A stretch of 64,000 nt of DNA from Anaerolineaceae bacterium (GCA_002699125.1 PABI01000128.1:26319-90318); one strand, 5' to 3'; shown: positions 42,586 to 51,689, counted from the first letter of the stretch. Numbers and translations: made by a program. The notes: generated by a model not told the origin, from the sequence alone.

Positions 42586-42636
42586 ACGCTGATTTACCTG
42601 ATCTGCCTGATCAGGTAAATCAGGCAAATCAGCGTA
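42586..42636. repeat. CTGATTTAC 9-bp-period hairpin repeat
   Basis: The clearest copy: GCTGATTTACCTGATCTGCC faces GGCAAATCAGC around CTGATCAGGTAAATCA. Both arms match the element at 4160-4220 nearly base for base, differing mainly in the outer ends. Confidence 0.8.
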
Positions 42637-42660
42637 CCATTATTTACCTAGGAGTAAAAA

Positions 42661-43083
42661 ATGAAAAAAATTGTTCATGTTATGCAAATTGATACAAGTC
42701 CAGAGGATGTCTTTCTGGCGCTGACCCTGCCGGACAAGTTAGCCTCCTGGTGGACAACCGAAGTAGAGACAGACGTCGTGGATGCGAAGCTCGACTTTCG
42801 TTTCCATGAAGATTTCAACCCGGACATGAAAATTGTGCGCACAGAACCGGAGCGGGAAGTGCGCTGGCAATGCGTCGGCGGGCACGATGCGTGGCATGAG
42901 AGCACCATCACCTTCGGTCTGGAAGGTGAAAACGGCACAACGCAGTTGACCTTTGTCCAAAGCTATCCCAAAGAAGTGGATGAAGAGGCGTACGGCCGTT
43001 ACAACTTCAGCTGGGGTTATTACCTGGACAGCCTGCGCCAGTTTTGCGAAACTGGCCGTGGCAAACCGTTCCAACAGGTCTAG
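42661..43083 (+). CDS. AHSA1/SRPBCC domain protein inside the nuo operon
   Basis: 140 residues. IDTSPEDVFLALTLPDKLAS then WWTTEVETD is the typical AHSA1 start, followed by the strand-rich EREVRWQCVGGHDAWHESTI. It probably binds a small ligand; the function is unknown. ATG 42661 follows TAGGAGT. It separates nuoCD from nuoE and lies 3 bases before nuoE. Confidence 0.8.
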   Translation: MKKIVHVMQIDTSPEDVFLALTLPDKLASWWTTEVETDVVDAKLDFRFHEDFNPDMKIVRTEPEREVRWQCVGGHDAWHESTITFGLEGENGTTQLTFVQSYPKEVDEEAYGRYNFSWGYYLDSLRQFCETGRGKPFQQV

Positions 43084-43086
43084 CAG

Positions 43087-43551
43087 ATGCTGAGCCGGGA
43101 AGAGCAGCAGGAAATTGAAGCCGAACTGACCCATTATCCCTACAAGCGCGGCGCCTGCATCGAGGCGCTAAAAATTGTGCAGCGCCACCGCGGCTGGGTG
43201 TCCGACGAGAGCCTGCACGATCTGGCGCCGCTGCTGGAAATGTCGGTGCATGAATTGGACAACGTGGCCACCTTCTACAACCTCATCTTTCGTCAGCCGG
43301 TGGGTGAGCACGTCATCCTGCTTTGCGATAGCGTGAGCTGCTGGCTGATGGGCTACGAGCAAATTCGAGCGCAGCTTCAGCAGGAGTTGGGCATCGGGAT
43401 GGGGCAGACGACGGAAGACGGCCGTTTCACCCTCCTGCCCATGCCCTGTCTAGGCGACTGTGACCACGCCCCCGCCCTCATGATCGACGAAGAGTTGCAC
43501 CATGATTTAGATGGTGAAAAAGTCACCCGGTTGCTGGGGCAGTACGACTAA
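43087..43551 (+). CDS. nuoE: NADH-quinone oxidoreductase subunit E
   Basis: 154 residues. The thioredoxin-like [2Fe-2S] domain shows LLCDSVSCWLMG (first Cys pair) and MPCLGDCDHAPALMI (second Cys pair), with the N-terminal helical part YPYKRGACIEALKIVQRHRG. It holds cluster N1a next to NuoF in the NADH-oxidising module. It follows the AHSA1 gene by 3 bases. Confidence 0.95.
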   Translation: MLSREEQQEIEAELTHYPYKRGACIEALKIVQRHRGWVSDESLHDLAPLLEMSVHELDNVATFYNLIFRQPVGEHVILLCDSVSCWLMGYEQIRAQLQQELGIGMGQTTEDGRFTLLPMPCLGDCDHAPALMIDEELHHDLDGEKVTRLLGQYD

Positions 43552-43557
43552 GTCCGC

Positions 43558-43953
43558 ATGAAGTCTTCTACTTACACGCTTTTGATTCGCATCCTGGTGA
43601 TTGCGGCCGTTTTGTGGGCTATGGCGATGACGGTAAGCATCATGGTGTCACCTGCTGCCATGACCGCCACAGCAACGCCTGCTGGCCAACCTGCCGAGCC
43701 GATGGCTATCGGCTGGTTTGAGTATGCCGGATTTTACGGCACGGTGCTGCTCCTGCTGTGGACGGCATTGTTTGGCGTGGCTGCCTGGGCGGCCTGGGAA
43801 AAGCGCACGGCCGTTCTCGCCTTCATTGCCATTCCTGTGCTCATTTTTAGCTGGCTCACCATGTTCTCGTTTGGCGGCGGTTACATTCCGGCTGCTATCG
43901 CTCTGGTTGCCGCCTTGCTTTTGCTCATTTTACAGAAACGGAGAACAGCCTGA
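43558..43953 (+). CDS. Small multi-TM membrane protein in the nuo operon
   Basis: 131 residues with an N-terminal helix (LIRILVIAAVLWAMAMTVSI) and three further hydrophobic segments, separated by a Thr/Pro/Ala-rich loop (ATATPAGQPAEP). No family recognised. Six bases after nuoE and 4 bases before the nuoF ATG, so expressed with both. It is not one of the canonical membrane subunits. Confidence 0.65.
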   Translation: MKSSTYTLLIRILVIAAVLWAMAMTVSIMVSPAAMTATATPAGQPAEPMAIGWFEYAGFYGTVLLLLWTALFGVAAWAAWEKRTAVLAFIAIPVLIFSWLTMFSFGGGYIPAAIALVAALLLLILQKRRTA

Positions 43954-43957
43954 TCCC

Positions 43958-45229
43958 ATGGAAACACCGTTAACCCAAAATATTCAGCCAGACAGAACCC
44001 CTCTAAATTTGCCGGAATATGAGCAGGTGGGAGGGTATACGGCCGTACGTCAAACCCTGCAAATGTCTCCTGCCGATGTGACTGATCTGGTAAAAGAAGC
44101 CAACCTCAAAGGGCGCGGCGGCGCTGGTTTTAACGCTGGCATGAAATGGAGCTTTGTCCCGATGGGTGACGATGCGCCCACGCCCAAATACCTCATCTGC
44201 AACGCCGATGAGATGGAGCCGGGCACCTTCAAAGACCGCCTGCTCATGGAAGGCGATCCGCACCAGCTCATCGAAGGCATGATCATCAGCGCTTACGCTA
44301 TCCAGGCCGGCGAAGCCATCATTTTTTTGCGCTGGGCTTATAAAACTTCAGAAAAGCACCTGCGCCAGGCCATTGCCGAAGCGTACGAAGCCGGTTACCT
44401 GGGACAAAATATTTTGGGCAGCGGCTACAGTTTGGAAATGCAGCTGCACGTCAGCGCCGGTCGTTACATATGCGGCGAAGAGACCGGCCTGCTCAATAGT
44501 CTGGAAGGCAAGCGAGCCATCCCCCGGGCCAAGCCACCATACCCCCAGGTAAGCGGCCTCTGGGGCAAACCGACCATCGTTAACAACGTGGAAACGCTGT
44601 GCAACGTGCCCCACATCATCAAAAACGGCGCCGATTGGTTTAAATCGCTCAGCCACAGCGACGAAGGCGGCACCAAGCTGTACGGTGCCAGCGGCAAAGT
44701 CAACCGCCCCGGCCTATGGGAACTGCCTCTGGGCACGACTTTAGGCGAAATTTTGCACGAGCACGCCGGCGGAATGCGCGACGGTCTCAAATTTCGCGGC
44801 GCGCTGCCCGGCGGTGCCTCCACTGACTTTTTAGTGGAAGAACATCTGGATGTGCCGCTGGATTTTGACTCAGTGATGAAAGCGGGTAGTCGCCTGGGAA
44901 CAGGCACGATCATTGTGCTGGACGACCAGACCTGCCCGGTGGGCATGGTGCAAAACCTGGAGAAATTTTTCGGGCAGGAGTCGTGCGGCTGGTGTACCCC
45001 CTGCCGCGAAGGGCTGCCCTGGGCGGCACGCGTGCTGCAAGCCATTGAAGACGGCGAGGGCGAAATGCGCGACCTTGACCTGTTAGCGCAGCAGTGCGAA
45101 CTGCTGGGCCCAGGCAACACCTTCTGTGCCCTGGCCCCCGGCGCAGTCGAACCATTACAAAGCGCCCTGCACTATTTTCGCGACGATTTTGAACAACACA
45201 TCCATGATGGACGGTGCCCATACCCATAA
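43958..45229 (+). CDS. nuoF: NADH-quinone oxidoreductase subunit F
   Basis: 423 residues. FMN/NADH loops GRGGAGFNAGMKWSFVP and CNADEMEPGTFKDR (about 81-94), then ICGEETGLLNSLEGKRAIPR, and the [4Fe-4S] N3 ligands in ESCGWCTPCREG plus the later NTFCALAPGA. This subunit oxidises NADH. ATG 43958 was chosen because METPLTQNIQPDRTP precedes the conserved core at the usual distance; the longer frame (43718) only covers the previous gene. Confidence 0.95.
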   Translation: METPLTQNIQPDRTPLNLPEYEQVGGYTAVRQTLQMSPADVTDLVKEANLKGRGGAGFNAGMKWSFVPMGDDAPTPKYLICNADEMEPGTFKDRLLMEGDPHQLIEGMIISAYAIQAGEAIIFLRWAYKTSEKHLRQAIAEAYEAGYLGQNILGSGYSLEMQLHVSAGRYICGEETGLLNSLEGKRAIPRAKPPYPQVSGLWGKPTIVNNVETLCNVPHIIKNGADWFKSLSHSDEGGTKLYGASGKVNRPGLWELPLGTTLGEILHEHAGGMRDGLKFRGALPGGASTDFLVEEHLDVPLDFDSVMKAGSRLGTGTIIVLDDQTCPVGMVQNLEKFFGQESCGWCTPCREGLPWAARVLQAIEDGEGEMRDLDLLAQQCELLGPGNTFCALAPGAVEPLQSALHYFRDDFEQHIHDGRCPYP

Positions 45230-45231
45230 CC

Positions 45232-45287
45232 AACCTCCCGGAGGTTTTACTTGAGCGGTTTATTTAGACGAAACCTCCGGGAGGTTT
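45232..45287. repeat. Paired AACCTCC inverted repeats before nuoG
   Basis: AACCTCCCGGAGGTT at 45232-45246 and its reverse complement AACCTCCGGGAGGTT at 45272-45286, each itself a near palindrome. They can fold separately or as one long stem. They end 15 bases before the nuoG ATG and may control nuoG translation or mark an RNA processing site. Confidence 0.6.
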
Positions 45288-45301
45288 CGCTTGGAGAAAC
45301 C

Positions 45302-48013
45302 ATGACTACGATTTTCATAGACGGCAAACAGTACGACGTGAACGAGCAGGAAAACCTGCTGCATGTTTGCCTGTCGCTGGGGCTGGATTTGCCTTACTTT
45401 TGCTGGCATCCGGCGCTGGGATCGGTGGGGGCGTGCCGCCAATGTGCCGTGATGCAGTACAAGGACGAGGACGACGACCAGGGCAAGCTGGTGATGGCCT
45501 GCATGACACCGGCCAGCGACGGCACGCGCATTTCGCTGCAGGCGCCGCAAGCGGCCGTTTTCCGGCAGCGCGTCATCGAGTGGCTCATGGTCAATCATCC
45601 TCACGACTGCCCCATCTGCGACGAAGGCGGCGAGTGCCATTTGCAGGACATGACGGTGATGACCGGCCACAACTACCGGCGGCACCGCTTCAAAAAACGC
45701 ACTTACCGCAACCAATATTTAGGGCCACTGGTGAATCACGAGATGAACCGCTGCATCCAGTGCTACCGCTGCGTCCGCTTTTACCGCGACCACGCGGGTG
45801 GCGACGACCTGGATGTGTTTGGTGCCCACGACCACGTCTACTTTGGCCGTCATGAGGACGGCGTTTTGGAAAGTCCGTTCAGCGGCAATCTGGTGGAGGT
45901 GTGTCCGACGGGTGTGTTCACCGACAAGACGTTGAAGCAGCATTACACGCGCAAGTGGGATTTGCAGACCGCGCCATCCGTATGCACGCTGTGCAGCCTG
46001 GGCTGCAACACCATCCCCGGCGAGCGATACGGTAAGCTGCGGCGTATTCGCAACCGGTACAACCATGCCGTTAACGGCTACTTTTTGTGCGATCGCGGCC
46101 GTTACGGTTACGAATTTGTCAACAGCCAGAAGCGCATTCGCCAACCGCTGCTGCGGGATAGGGTGTCGGGTGAACTCACGGCCGTTTCCCCTCAAACCGC
46201 CCTCAATCGCATTCAAGAATTGACGGCCGTTCCCCAAAAACTCATCGGCATTGGCTCGCCTCGCGCCTCGCTGGAGGCCAACTTTGCCCTGCGCCAACTG
46301 GTGGGAGCGGAGCGATTTTACAGCGGCGTGCCCACACGAGAGGCGGAACTGGTGGATACGGCCGTCTCCATTCTGCAAAACGGCCCGGCCCGTGCCGCCT
46401 CCCTGCACGACGCCGAACAGGCCGACGCTGTCCTGATTTTGGGTGAGGATGTGACCAACACCGCTCCCCGGCTGGCGCTGGCGCTGCGGCAAGCGGCACG
46501 CAACCAGCCGCAAGCCCAGGCGGAGAAGCTGGATATTCATTTGTGGAACGATGCGGCCGTGCGCGAAGTGGTTCAAGAAGATCGCGGTCCGTTTTATGGT
46601 GCCACCACCGCCGCCACCGAATTGGATGAGATTGCCGCCAACACCTACCACGCTGCGCCGGACGACCTGGCCCGGCTGGGCTTTGCTGTGGCCCATGTGC
46701 TGGATGACAGTGCGCCGTCTGTGACAGATTTGCCCGATGATGTGCAGGATTTGGTGCAAAAGATTGCCGAAAGTTTGCGCGGGGCGGAACGGCCGCTCAT
46801 CGTCAGTGGTACCAGTTGTGGCAGTGATGCTATTTTGCAAGCCGCCGCCAACATCGCCTGGGCTTTATCTACGCCAGAGCAGCCGGCCGATTTGTCGCAG
46901 GTGCTGCCGGCGGCCAACAGTTTTGGCTTGAGTTTGCTGGATGGCAAACCATTGCATGAAGCGGAACAGGCGCTGCTGGACGGAACGGCCGAAACCATCA
47001 TCATTTTAGAAAACGATCTCACCCAGCAAACGACGCCGGCCTTTGCCGATGCGCTTTTGCGTTCCGCGTCGAACGTGATCGCGCTGGATGGGCTGGAGAC
47101 GGAAACAACTGCGGCGGCCGACGTGATTCTCCCGGCAGCGACGTTTGCCGAGGGGGACGGTACATTGGTCAACAACGAAGGTCGCGCCCAGCGCTTTTAT
47201 CAGGTCTTTGTACCGGAAGACAGCAGTGTGCAGGAAAGCTGGCGCTGGCTGGGGCAGCTTGCGCCCGAACTGCGCTGGCAGTCACTCGACGAAGTGATGC
47301 AGGCGCTGGCCGAGGCTGAGCCAATTTTTGCCCTCATTTTGCAAATTGCGCCTCCGGCCGATTTCCGCATTCACGGCGAACGGATTCCGCGCCAGCCGCA
47401 CCGCTACAGCGGCCGTACCGCCATTCACGCCAATCGCAGCGTGCACGAACCGCAGCCACCAAACGATCCCGACGCGCCGCTTTCATTTTCGATGGAAGGA
47501 TTTAAGGGACAGCCGCCGGCGGAATTGGTGAACCGTTACTGGGCGCCAGGCTGGAATTCGGTGCAGGCGCTGAACAAGTTTCAGAATGAAGTGGGTGGTT
47601 TGCTTCACGGACAGGATGCGGTGGGGAACGGCCGTCGTCTGATTGAACCAAATGAAGGGGAACGGCCGTCTTACTTCAACAATATTCCCCAACCGTTCCA
47701 GCCAGCGGACGGCCAATGGCTCTGCCTGCCGCTCTACCACATTTTTGGCTCCGAGCCGCGCAGCCGGGAGACGCCGGGCATTGAGGAACTGGTGCCGGAT
47801 GTTTACGTGGGTGTGGGAGAAACGGCCGTTACCCAACACAACCTGCAAGAAGGCCAACCCATCAAACTAAAGCTGGGCGAAACCATTCTCACTTTGCCTT
47901 GCAAAACCATGCCTTCCTTACCGGAAGGTGTGCTGGGCTTGCCGCATGGTTTGCCCGGTTTGGCAGCGCTGCCGTTGCCTGCTTGGGCACAAATGGAGCC
48001 TGCCGATGAGTGA
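45302..48013 (+). CDS. nuoG: NADH-quinone oxidoreductase subunit G
   Basis: 903 residues, near the length of E. coli NuoG. [2Fe-2S] N1b ligands in YFCWHPALGSVGACRQCAV; His/Cys cluster N5 in NHPHDCPICDEGGECHLQD; N4/N7-type Cys in NRCIQCYRCVRF and CPTGVFTDK; then the molybdopterin-like fold with VCTLCSLGCNTIPGERYGKL. Long C-terminal part present. ATG 45302 follows TGGAGAAACC. It overlaps nuoH at the 3' end. Confidence 0.95.
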   Translation: MTTIFIDGKQYDVNEQENLLHVCLSLGLDLPYFCWHPALGSVGACRQCAVMQYKDEDDDQGKLVMACMTPASDGTRISLQAPQAAVFRQRVIEWLMVNHPHDCPICDEGGECHLQDMTVMTGHNYRRHRFKKRTYRNQYLGPLVNHEMNRCIQCYRCVRFYRDHAGGDDLDVFGAHDHVYFGRHEDGVLESPFSGNLVEVCPTGVFTDKTLKQHYTRKWDLQTAPSVCTLCSLGCNTIPGERYGKLRRIRNRYNHAVNGYFLCDRGRYGYEFVNSQKRIRQPLLRDRVSGELTAVSPQTALNRIQELTAVPQKLIGIGSPRASLEANFALRQLVGAERFYSGVPTREAELVDTAVSILQNGPARAASLHDAEQADAVLILGEDVTNTAPRLALALRQAARNQPQAQAEKLDIHLWNDAAVREVVQEDRGPFYGATTAATELDEIAANTYHAAPDDLARLGFAVAHVLDDSAPSVTDLPDDVQDLVQKIAESLRGAERPLIVSGTSCGSDAILQAAANIAWALSTPEQPADLSQVLPAANSFGLSLLDGKPLHEAEQALLDGTAETIIILENDLTQQTTPAFADALLRSASNVIALDGLETETTAAADVILPAATFAEGDGTLVNNEGRAQRFYQVFVPEDSSVQESWRWLGQLAPELRWQSLDEVMQALAEAEPIFALILQIAPPADFRIHGERIPRQPHRYSGRTAIHANRSVHEPQPPNDPDAPLSFSMEGFKGQPPAELVNRYWAPGWNSVQALNKFQNEVGGLLHGQDAVGNGRRLIEPNEGERPSYFNNIPQPFQPADGQWLCLPLYHIFGSEPRSRETPGIEELVPDVYVGVGETAVTQHNLQEGQPIKLKLGETILTLPCKTMPSLPEGVLGLPHGLPGLAALPLPAWAQMEPADE

Positions 48014-48959
48014 AACAGTCGTCACCCTGCTGGTTGTGTTTGGCGTGCTGGTTGGCGCGCTGTCGATTGCTGCCGGGCTGATCTGGGTGGAGCGGCGGCT
48101 GCTGGCCCTGTGGCAGGATCGCTACGGGCCGAACCGCGCTGGTCCATTTGGCCTGCTCCAGCCGCTGGCCGATGCTATCAAGCTGTTTGCCAAAGAAGAT
48201 TGGACGCCGCCCTTTGCCGACAAGCCGGTCTTCATTTTGGCTCCGGCGGTGGTCATGGCCACGGCGCTGCTGTCGTTTGCCGTGGTGCCCTTCACGCCGC
48301 TCATCACCGTGGCCGACATGAACATTGGCTTGCTCTTTTTCCTGGCGATGTCGGCATTGAGCGTCTACAGCGTGATGCTGGGCGGCTGGGCCTCCAACAA
48401 CAAATATTCGCTGCTGGGCGGCCTGCGAGCCGCGGCGCAAATGCTCAGTTACGAGGTGTTTATGGGCTTATCGCTGATGGGCGTAGTGCTCCTGGCCGGC
48501 TCACTCAACCTCGGCGACATCGTCGAGGCGCAGCGCGGGCTGTGGTTTTTCATTCCCCAACTGCCCGGCCTGATTTTGTTTCTCATTGCCGGATTGGCCG
48601 AAACACACCGGCTGCCGTTTGATTTGCCGGAGGCGGAGAGCGAACTGGTGGCCGGCTACCATTCCGAATACTCGGGGATGAAGTTTGGCATGTTTTTTGT
48701 GGGCGAGTACGTGGGCATCACGCTCATCTCGGCCATGATTGTGACCCTCTTTTTTGGCGGTTGGCTGGGACCGGTGCTGCCGCCGCTGGTCTGGTTTTTG
48801 CTGAAGATGTTTGTTTTCATTGGCCTGTTTATTTTGCTGCGGGCGTCGCTGCCCCGGCCGCGCTATGACCAGTTGATGGGCTACGCCTGGAAGCTGCTGC
48901 TGCCCTTGGCGCTGCTGAATTTGCTGGTGACGGGTGGGATTTTGTTGGCGATTGGTTAA
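48006..48959 (+). CDS. nuoH: NADH-quinone oxidoreductase subunit H
   Basis: 317 residues, eight or so membrane helices. WVERRLLALWQDRYGPNRAG and ETHRLPFDLPEAESELVAGY are the quinone-chamber signatures, with the Glu-rich loop facing NuoB/NuoCD. ATG 48006 overlaps the nuoG 3' end by 8 bases. The 3' end is followed by a 9-bp-period hairpin and two non-nuo genes. Confidence 0.95.
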   Translation: MSETVVTLLVVFGVLVGALSIAAGLIWVERRLLALWQDRYGPNRAGPFGLLQPLADAIKLFAKEDWTPPFADKPVFILAPAVVMATALLSFAVVPFTPLITVADMNIGLLFFLAMSALSVYSVMLGGWASNNKYSLLGGLRAAAQMLSYEVFMGLSLMGVVLLAGSLNLGDIVEAQRGLWFFIPQLPGLILFLIAGLAETHRLPFDLPEAESELVAGYHSEYSGMKFGMFFVGEYVGITLISAMIVTLFFGGWLGPVLPPLVWFLLKMFVFIGLFILLRASLPRPRYDQLMGYAWKLLLPLALLNLLVTGGILLAIG

Positions 48960-48967
48960 AGAAATTT

Positions 48968-49037
48968 ATCCGCAGATTACGCAGATTACACAGATTTTTT
49001 GTTTTTTAATCTGCGTAATCTGTGAAATCTGTGGATT
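48968..49037. repeat. CAGATTACA 9-bp-period hairpin repeat
   Basis: CGCAGATTACGCAGATTACA on one side and AATCTGCGTAATCTGTG on the other, around a T-rich centre. It closely matches the element at 33222-33286. Confidence 0.8.
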
Positions 49038-49093
49038 AAAAAATTGCGCATGTAGTTTTTCTGTTTGTAATTGAAGATTGGAGTTGGTCGAGA

Positions 49094-50095
49094 ATGTTTG
49101 GACAAGGAAGATTGAGGCGTTTAGGTCGAATCGGTCTGGTGCTGGGGGCAGTGCTGCTGCTGCTGGCATGCCAGGATCATAATACGGTGGTTGATAATAA
49201 TTATCCGAACGGCCGTCTCCTCGTCGAAACCGATTGGGTAGCAGATCGGGTGGATGATTTGGACAGCGTGCGCATCATCGACATGCGCGAGCCGGCCGCT
49301 TATGCCGAGGCGCATATCCCCGGCGCGGTGAATGTCCCCGTGCAGGCCGTGACTTCCACAATTGATGGCGTTCCCTTTGAGTTTGACGAAGCGGAAGTGG
49401 CTGATGCGCTTTCGGCGGCAAGTTTGGAACCGGGGATGACGGCCGTACTCTACGACAACCTGGGCATGATGAGCGCCACCCGCCTGTTCTGGACGCTGGA
49501 ATATGTAGGGCATGACGATGTGCGGGTGCTCAACGGCGGCTGGAACGTCTGGCTGGCTGAAGATCGCCAAACGACCACTGAAGCACCGCCGGTGGGCAGC
49601 AGCAGCTATCCGATTGTGCTGGATTCAGACAAAATCGTTACCGCTGAACAGGTGCTGGATAAACTAGATGATCCCAACGTGACCATCTTGGATGCGCGCT
49701 CGCCGCAGGAATACACCGGTGAAGTGACCTACGCTGAGCAAGCCGGGCACATCCCCGGCGCAGTCAACTTGGTCTGGCTCGATGCCCTGACCGGTGGTGA
49801 TGCCGTCCACACCACTGAAGACGACTGGCGCGAGCAGCTCCAGGATGAGGATGTGGAACGGTTTCAAACGGCCGAACAGATTCAATCCTTGCTCGATGCC
49901 CACAATATTGTCGCCGATCAGGAGATCATCACTTACTGCCAGACGATGTGGCGCGGGGCGCACGTTTACTTTTTGCTGCGCCTGATGGGGTACGAAAATG
50001 TACGCGGCTACGATGGCTCCTGGGCCGAGTGGGGCAACGACCCCGAGCTGCCGGTGGTAACCGGCCTGGAGCCAGGTACGGTACCGGAGAGTTGA
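49094..50095 (+). CDS. Lipoprotein with two rhodanese domains (sulfurtransferase-like)
   Basis: 333 residues. An N-terminal signal with lipobox-like LLLLACQD suggests a lipoprotein. Two rhodanese domains follow: the first (IIDMREPAAYAEAHIPGAVN, about 56-75) has no active Cys at the loop (YDNLGMMSATR), the second (ILDARSPQEYTGEVTYAEQA, about 195-214) ends in YCQTMWRGAHVYFLL with the catalytic Cys at about 278. It matches thiosulfate sulfurtransferases. Located between nuoH and nuoI after a repeat. Confidence 0.8.
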   Translation: MFGQGRLRRLGRIGLVLGAVLLLLACQDHNTVVDNNYPNGRLLVETDWVADRVDDLDSVRIIDMREPAAYAEAHIPGAVNVPVQAVTSTIDGVPFEFDEAEVADALSAASLEPGMTAVLYDNLGMMSATRLFWTLEYVGHDDVRVLNGGWNVWLAEDRQTTTEAPPVGSSSYPIVLDSDKIVTAEQVLDKLDDPNVTILDARSPQEYTGEVTYAEQAGHIPGAVNLVWLDALTGGDAVHTTEDDWREQLQDEDVERFQTAEQIQSLLDAHNIVADQEIITYCQTMWRGAHVYFLLRLMGYENVRGYDGSWAEWGNDPELPVVTGLEPGTVPES

Positions 50096-50140
50096 ACTAT
50101 TTGAAGTGAACGATTGAAGATGCTGACGAATGAGGACGAT

Positions 50141-50566
50141 ATGTCGCAAAAATCAAAACCAGATCATGACACCTTGGCTCGGAGCGTAAAAACGAGCCTA
50201 AACCAGGCTGAAAAGCGTGTGTCTAACCTGCGTCAAAACAATACCCGTCTCATCATGACCGGCATTGCCAGCTCGGCGGGCTCGACGCTGGTTGCCGGCG
50301 TGACGGCAACCACGGGCCCGTTGGTTGGGGAAGGGGACGCCGGTTGGCGGTTGGCCTGTATTGTTGCGGCCGTATTTGCCTTTATCGCGACGGTAAGTAC
50401 AGGATTGAAGCAGCAGTTGAAAATTAGTGATCGTTTGGCCAAAGGGGTGCAGTGTGTCGGTAAGCTCAGAGCTCTGGACGTGACGATCACAACCGGTGAT
50501 CAAGAGTGGCAAGAAATTGCCAATGAATACAAAGAGATAGCAAAAACCTATCCAGAATTTGTTTAG
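50141..50566 (+). CDS. Two-TM small membrane protein, SLATT-like
   Basis: 141 residues with two hydrophobic segments (LIMTGIASSAGSTLVAGVTA and GWRLACIVAAVFAFIATVST) and a helical soluble part (KLRALDVTITTGDQEWQEIANEYKEIAKTY region). The order and sizes resemble SLATT-type membrane effectors, but similarity is by general layout only and the call is weak. ATG 50141 follows GAGGACGAT; ATG 50114 is an alternative. It is transcribed inside the nuo operon, between the rhodanese gene and nuoI. Confidence 0.55.
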   Translation: MSQKSKPDHDTLARSVKTSLNQAEKRVSNLRQNNTRLIMTGIASSAGSTLVAGVTATTGPLVGEGDAGWRLACIVAAVFAFIATVSTGLKQQLKISDRLAKGVQCVGKLRALDVTITTGDQEWQEIANEYKEIAKTYPEFV

Positions 50567-50587
50567 AAGGCTGGCAAGGAATCATTT

Positions 50588-51103
50588 ATGTTAAGTGCAT
50601 TGCGATCAATTTGGGAAGTGTTGAAACACACGTTCCACAAACGGGAGACGATTCAGTACCCGGAAGAAAAGGCATATCTGGCTCCGCGCTATCGCGGCCG
50701 CATCATTTTGTCGCGTGACCCGGATGGCGAGGAGCGCTGTGTGGCCTGCTACCTGTGTGCCGTGGCTTGCCCAGTGGACTGCATCTCTTTGCAGGCGACA
50801 GAAGAGGAAGACGGCCGTCGCTACCCTGACTTTTTCCGCATCAACTTCTCCCGCTGCATTTACTGCGGCTACTGTGAAGAAGCGTGCCCCACCTACGCCA
50901 TCCAGCTCACGCCGGATTTTGAGATGAGTGAATACAAACGGCCGAATCTGGTCTACGAAAAAGAAGATTTACTCATCAACGGGCCGGGCAAGTATCCTGA
51001 CTACAACTTTTACCGTCAGGCCGGGCTGGCCATCAGCGGCAAAGACAAAGGGGAAGCGGAGAATGAAAATCCGCCGGTGGATGTGCGGAGCCTTTTGCCG
51101 TAA
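50588..51103 (+). CDS. nuoI: NADH-quinone oxidoreductase subunit I
   Basis: 171 residues with two [4Fe-4S] binding motifs, CVACYLCAVACPVDCIS and CIYCGYCEEACPTYAI, and the usual N-terminal RYRGRIILSRDPDGEERC. It carries clusters N6a and N6b between NuoG and NuoB. ATG 50588 follows AAGGAATC. A heptamer hairpin lies between it and nuoJ. Confidence 0.95.
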   Translation: MLSALRSIWEVLKHTFHKRETIQYPEEKAYLAPRYRGRIILSRDPDGEERCVACYLCAVACPVDCISLQATEEEDGRRYPDFFRINFSRCIYCGYCEEACPTYAIQLTPDFEMSEYKRPNLVYEKEDLLINGPGKYPDYNFYRQAGLAISGKDKGEAENENPPVDVRSLLP

Positions 51104-51190
51104 ACGGTAAACGGTATACGGTAATCGGTGAACGGTAAACGGTGATCGGTCAGTTATTTACCGATAACGGATTACCGATTACTGATAACC
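51101..51190. repeat. CGGTAAA heptamer hairpin, nuoI-nuoJ junction
   Basis: Tandem 7-bp units CGGTAAA, CGGTATA, CGGTAAT, CGGTGAA, CGGTGAT (51107-51150) followed by inverted units ACCGATA, ACGGATT, ACCGATT, ACTGATA (51160-51189). Related elements occupy the next two junctions. Confidence 0.85.
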
Positions 51191-51205
51191 AAACGAGAGA
51201 AACCT

Positions 51206-51688
51206 ATGAATATAATCTTCTACCTGGCTGCGGCCGTGGCCTTGATTGCCACGGTAATGGTGATTACGCGGCTGAATGCGGTTCATGCGCTGCTGTACAT
51301 GGTTGTGGCGCTGCTGGCGCTGGCGCTACTGTTTTACACGCTGGGCGCGCCGTTTGTGGCGGCGCTGGAGGTAATTATCTATGCTGGGGCGATTATGGTG
51401 CTGTTTGTTTTTGTGGTGATGATGCTCAATTTGGGACCGCAGTCGGCGACGCAGGAGGCGCTGTGGCTGAGTCCGCGCGCCTGGTGGGGGCCGGCGCTGC
51501 TGGCGATGCTGCTGGTTGGTTTTTTGGCGTATGCGCTGTGGGGTGACGGCCGTTCCCTCACCCAAGCAATCGTTTCCCCCAAACAAGTCAGCCTGGCGCT
51601 GTTTGGTCCGTATCTGCTGGGCGTGGAGCTGGCTTCTTTCTTGCTCCTGGCCGGTCTGGTAGGGGCGCATCATCTGGGAAGACGGTGA
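51206..51688 (+). CDS. nuoJ: NADH-quinone oxidoreductase subunit J
   Basis: 160 residues with five membrane helices. NAVHALLYMVVALLALALLF and ALEVIIYAGAIMVLFVFVVM are the conserved NuoJ segments, including the pi-bulge Tyr-Ala-Gly helix. It belongs to the proton-translocating membrane arm. Flanked on both sides by heptamer hairpins. Confidence 0.95.
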   Translation: MNIIFYLAAAVALIATVMVITRLNAVHALLYMVVALLALALLFYTLGAPFVAALEVIIYAGAIMVLFVFVVMMLNLGPQSATQEALWLSPRAWWGPALLAMLLVGFLAYALWGDGRSLTQAIVSPKQVSLALFGPYLLGVELASFLLLAGLVGAHHLGRR

Positions 51689-51689
51689 G

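Noticed and set aside
43718..43957. Extended nuoF start upstream of 43958
   Set aside because: The extension overlaps the small membrane protein gene in another frame and reads Cys/Arg-rich non-conserved sequence.
45719..46840. Long open frame (373 codons) on the minus strand opposite nuoG
   Set aside because: It lies wholly antisense to a well-supported nuoG and has low-complexity Gln/Arg/His-rich sequence typical of a shadow of high-GC coding DNA.
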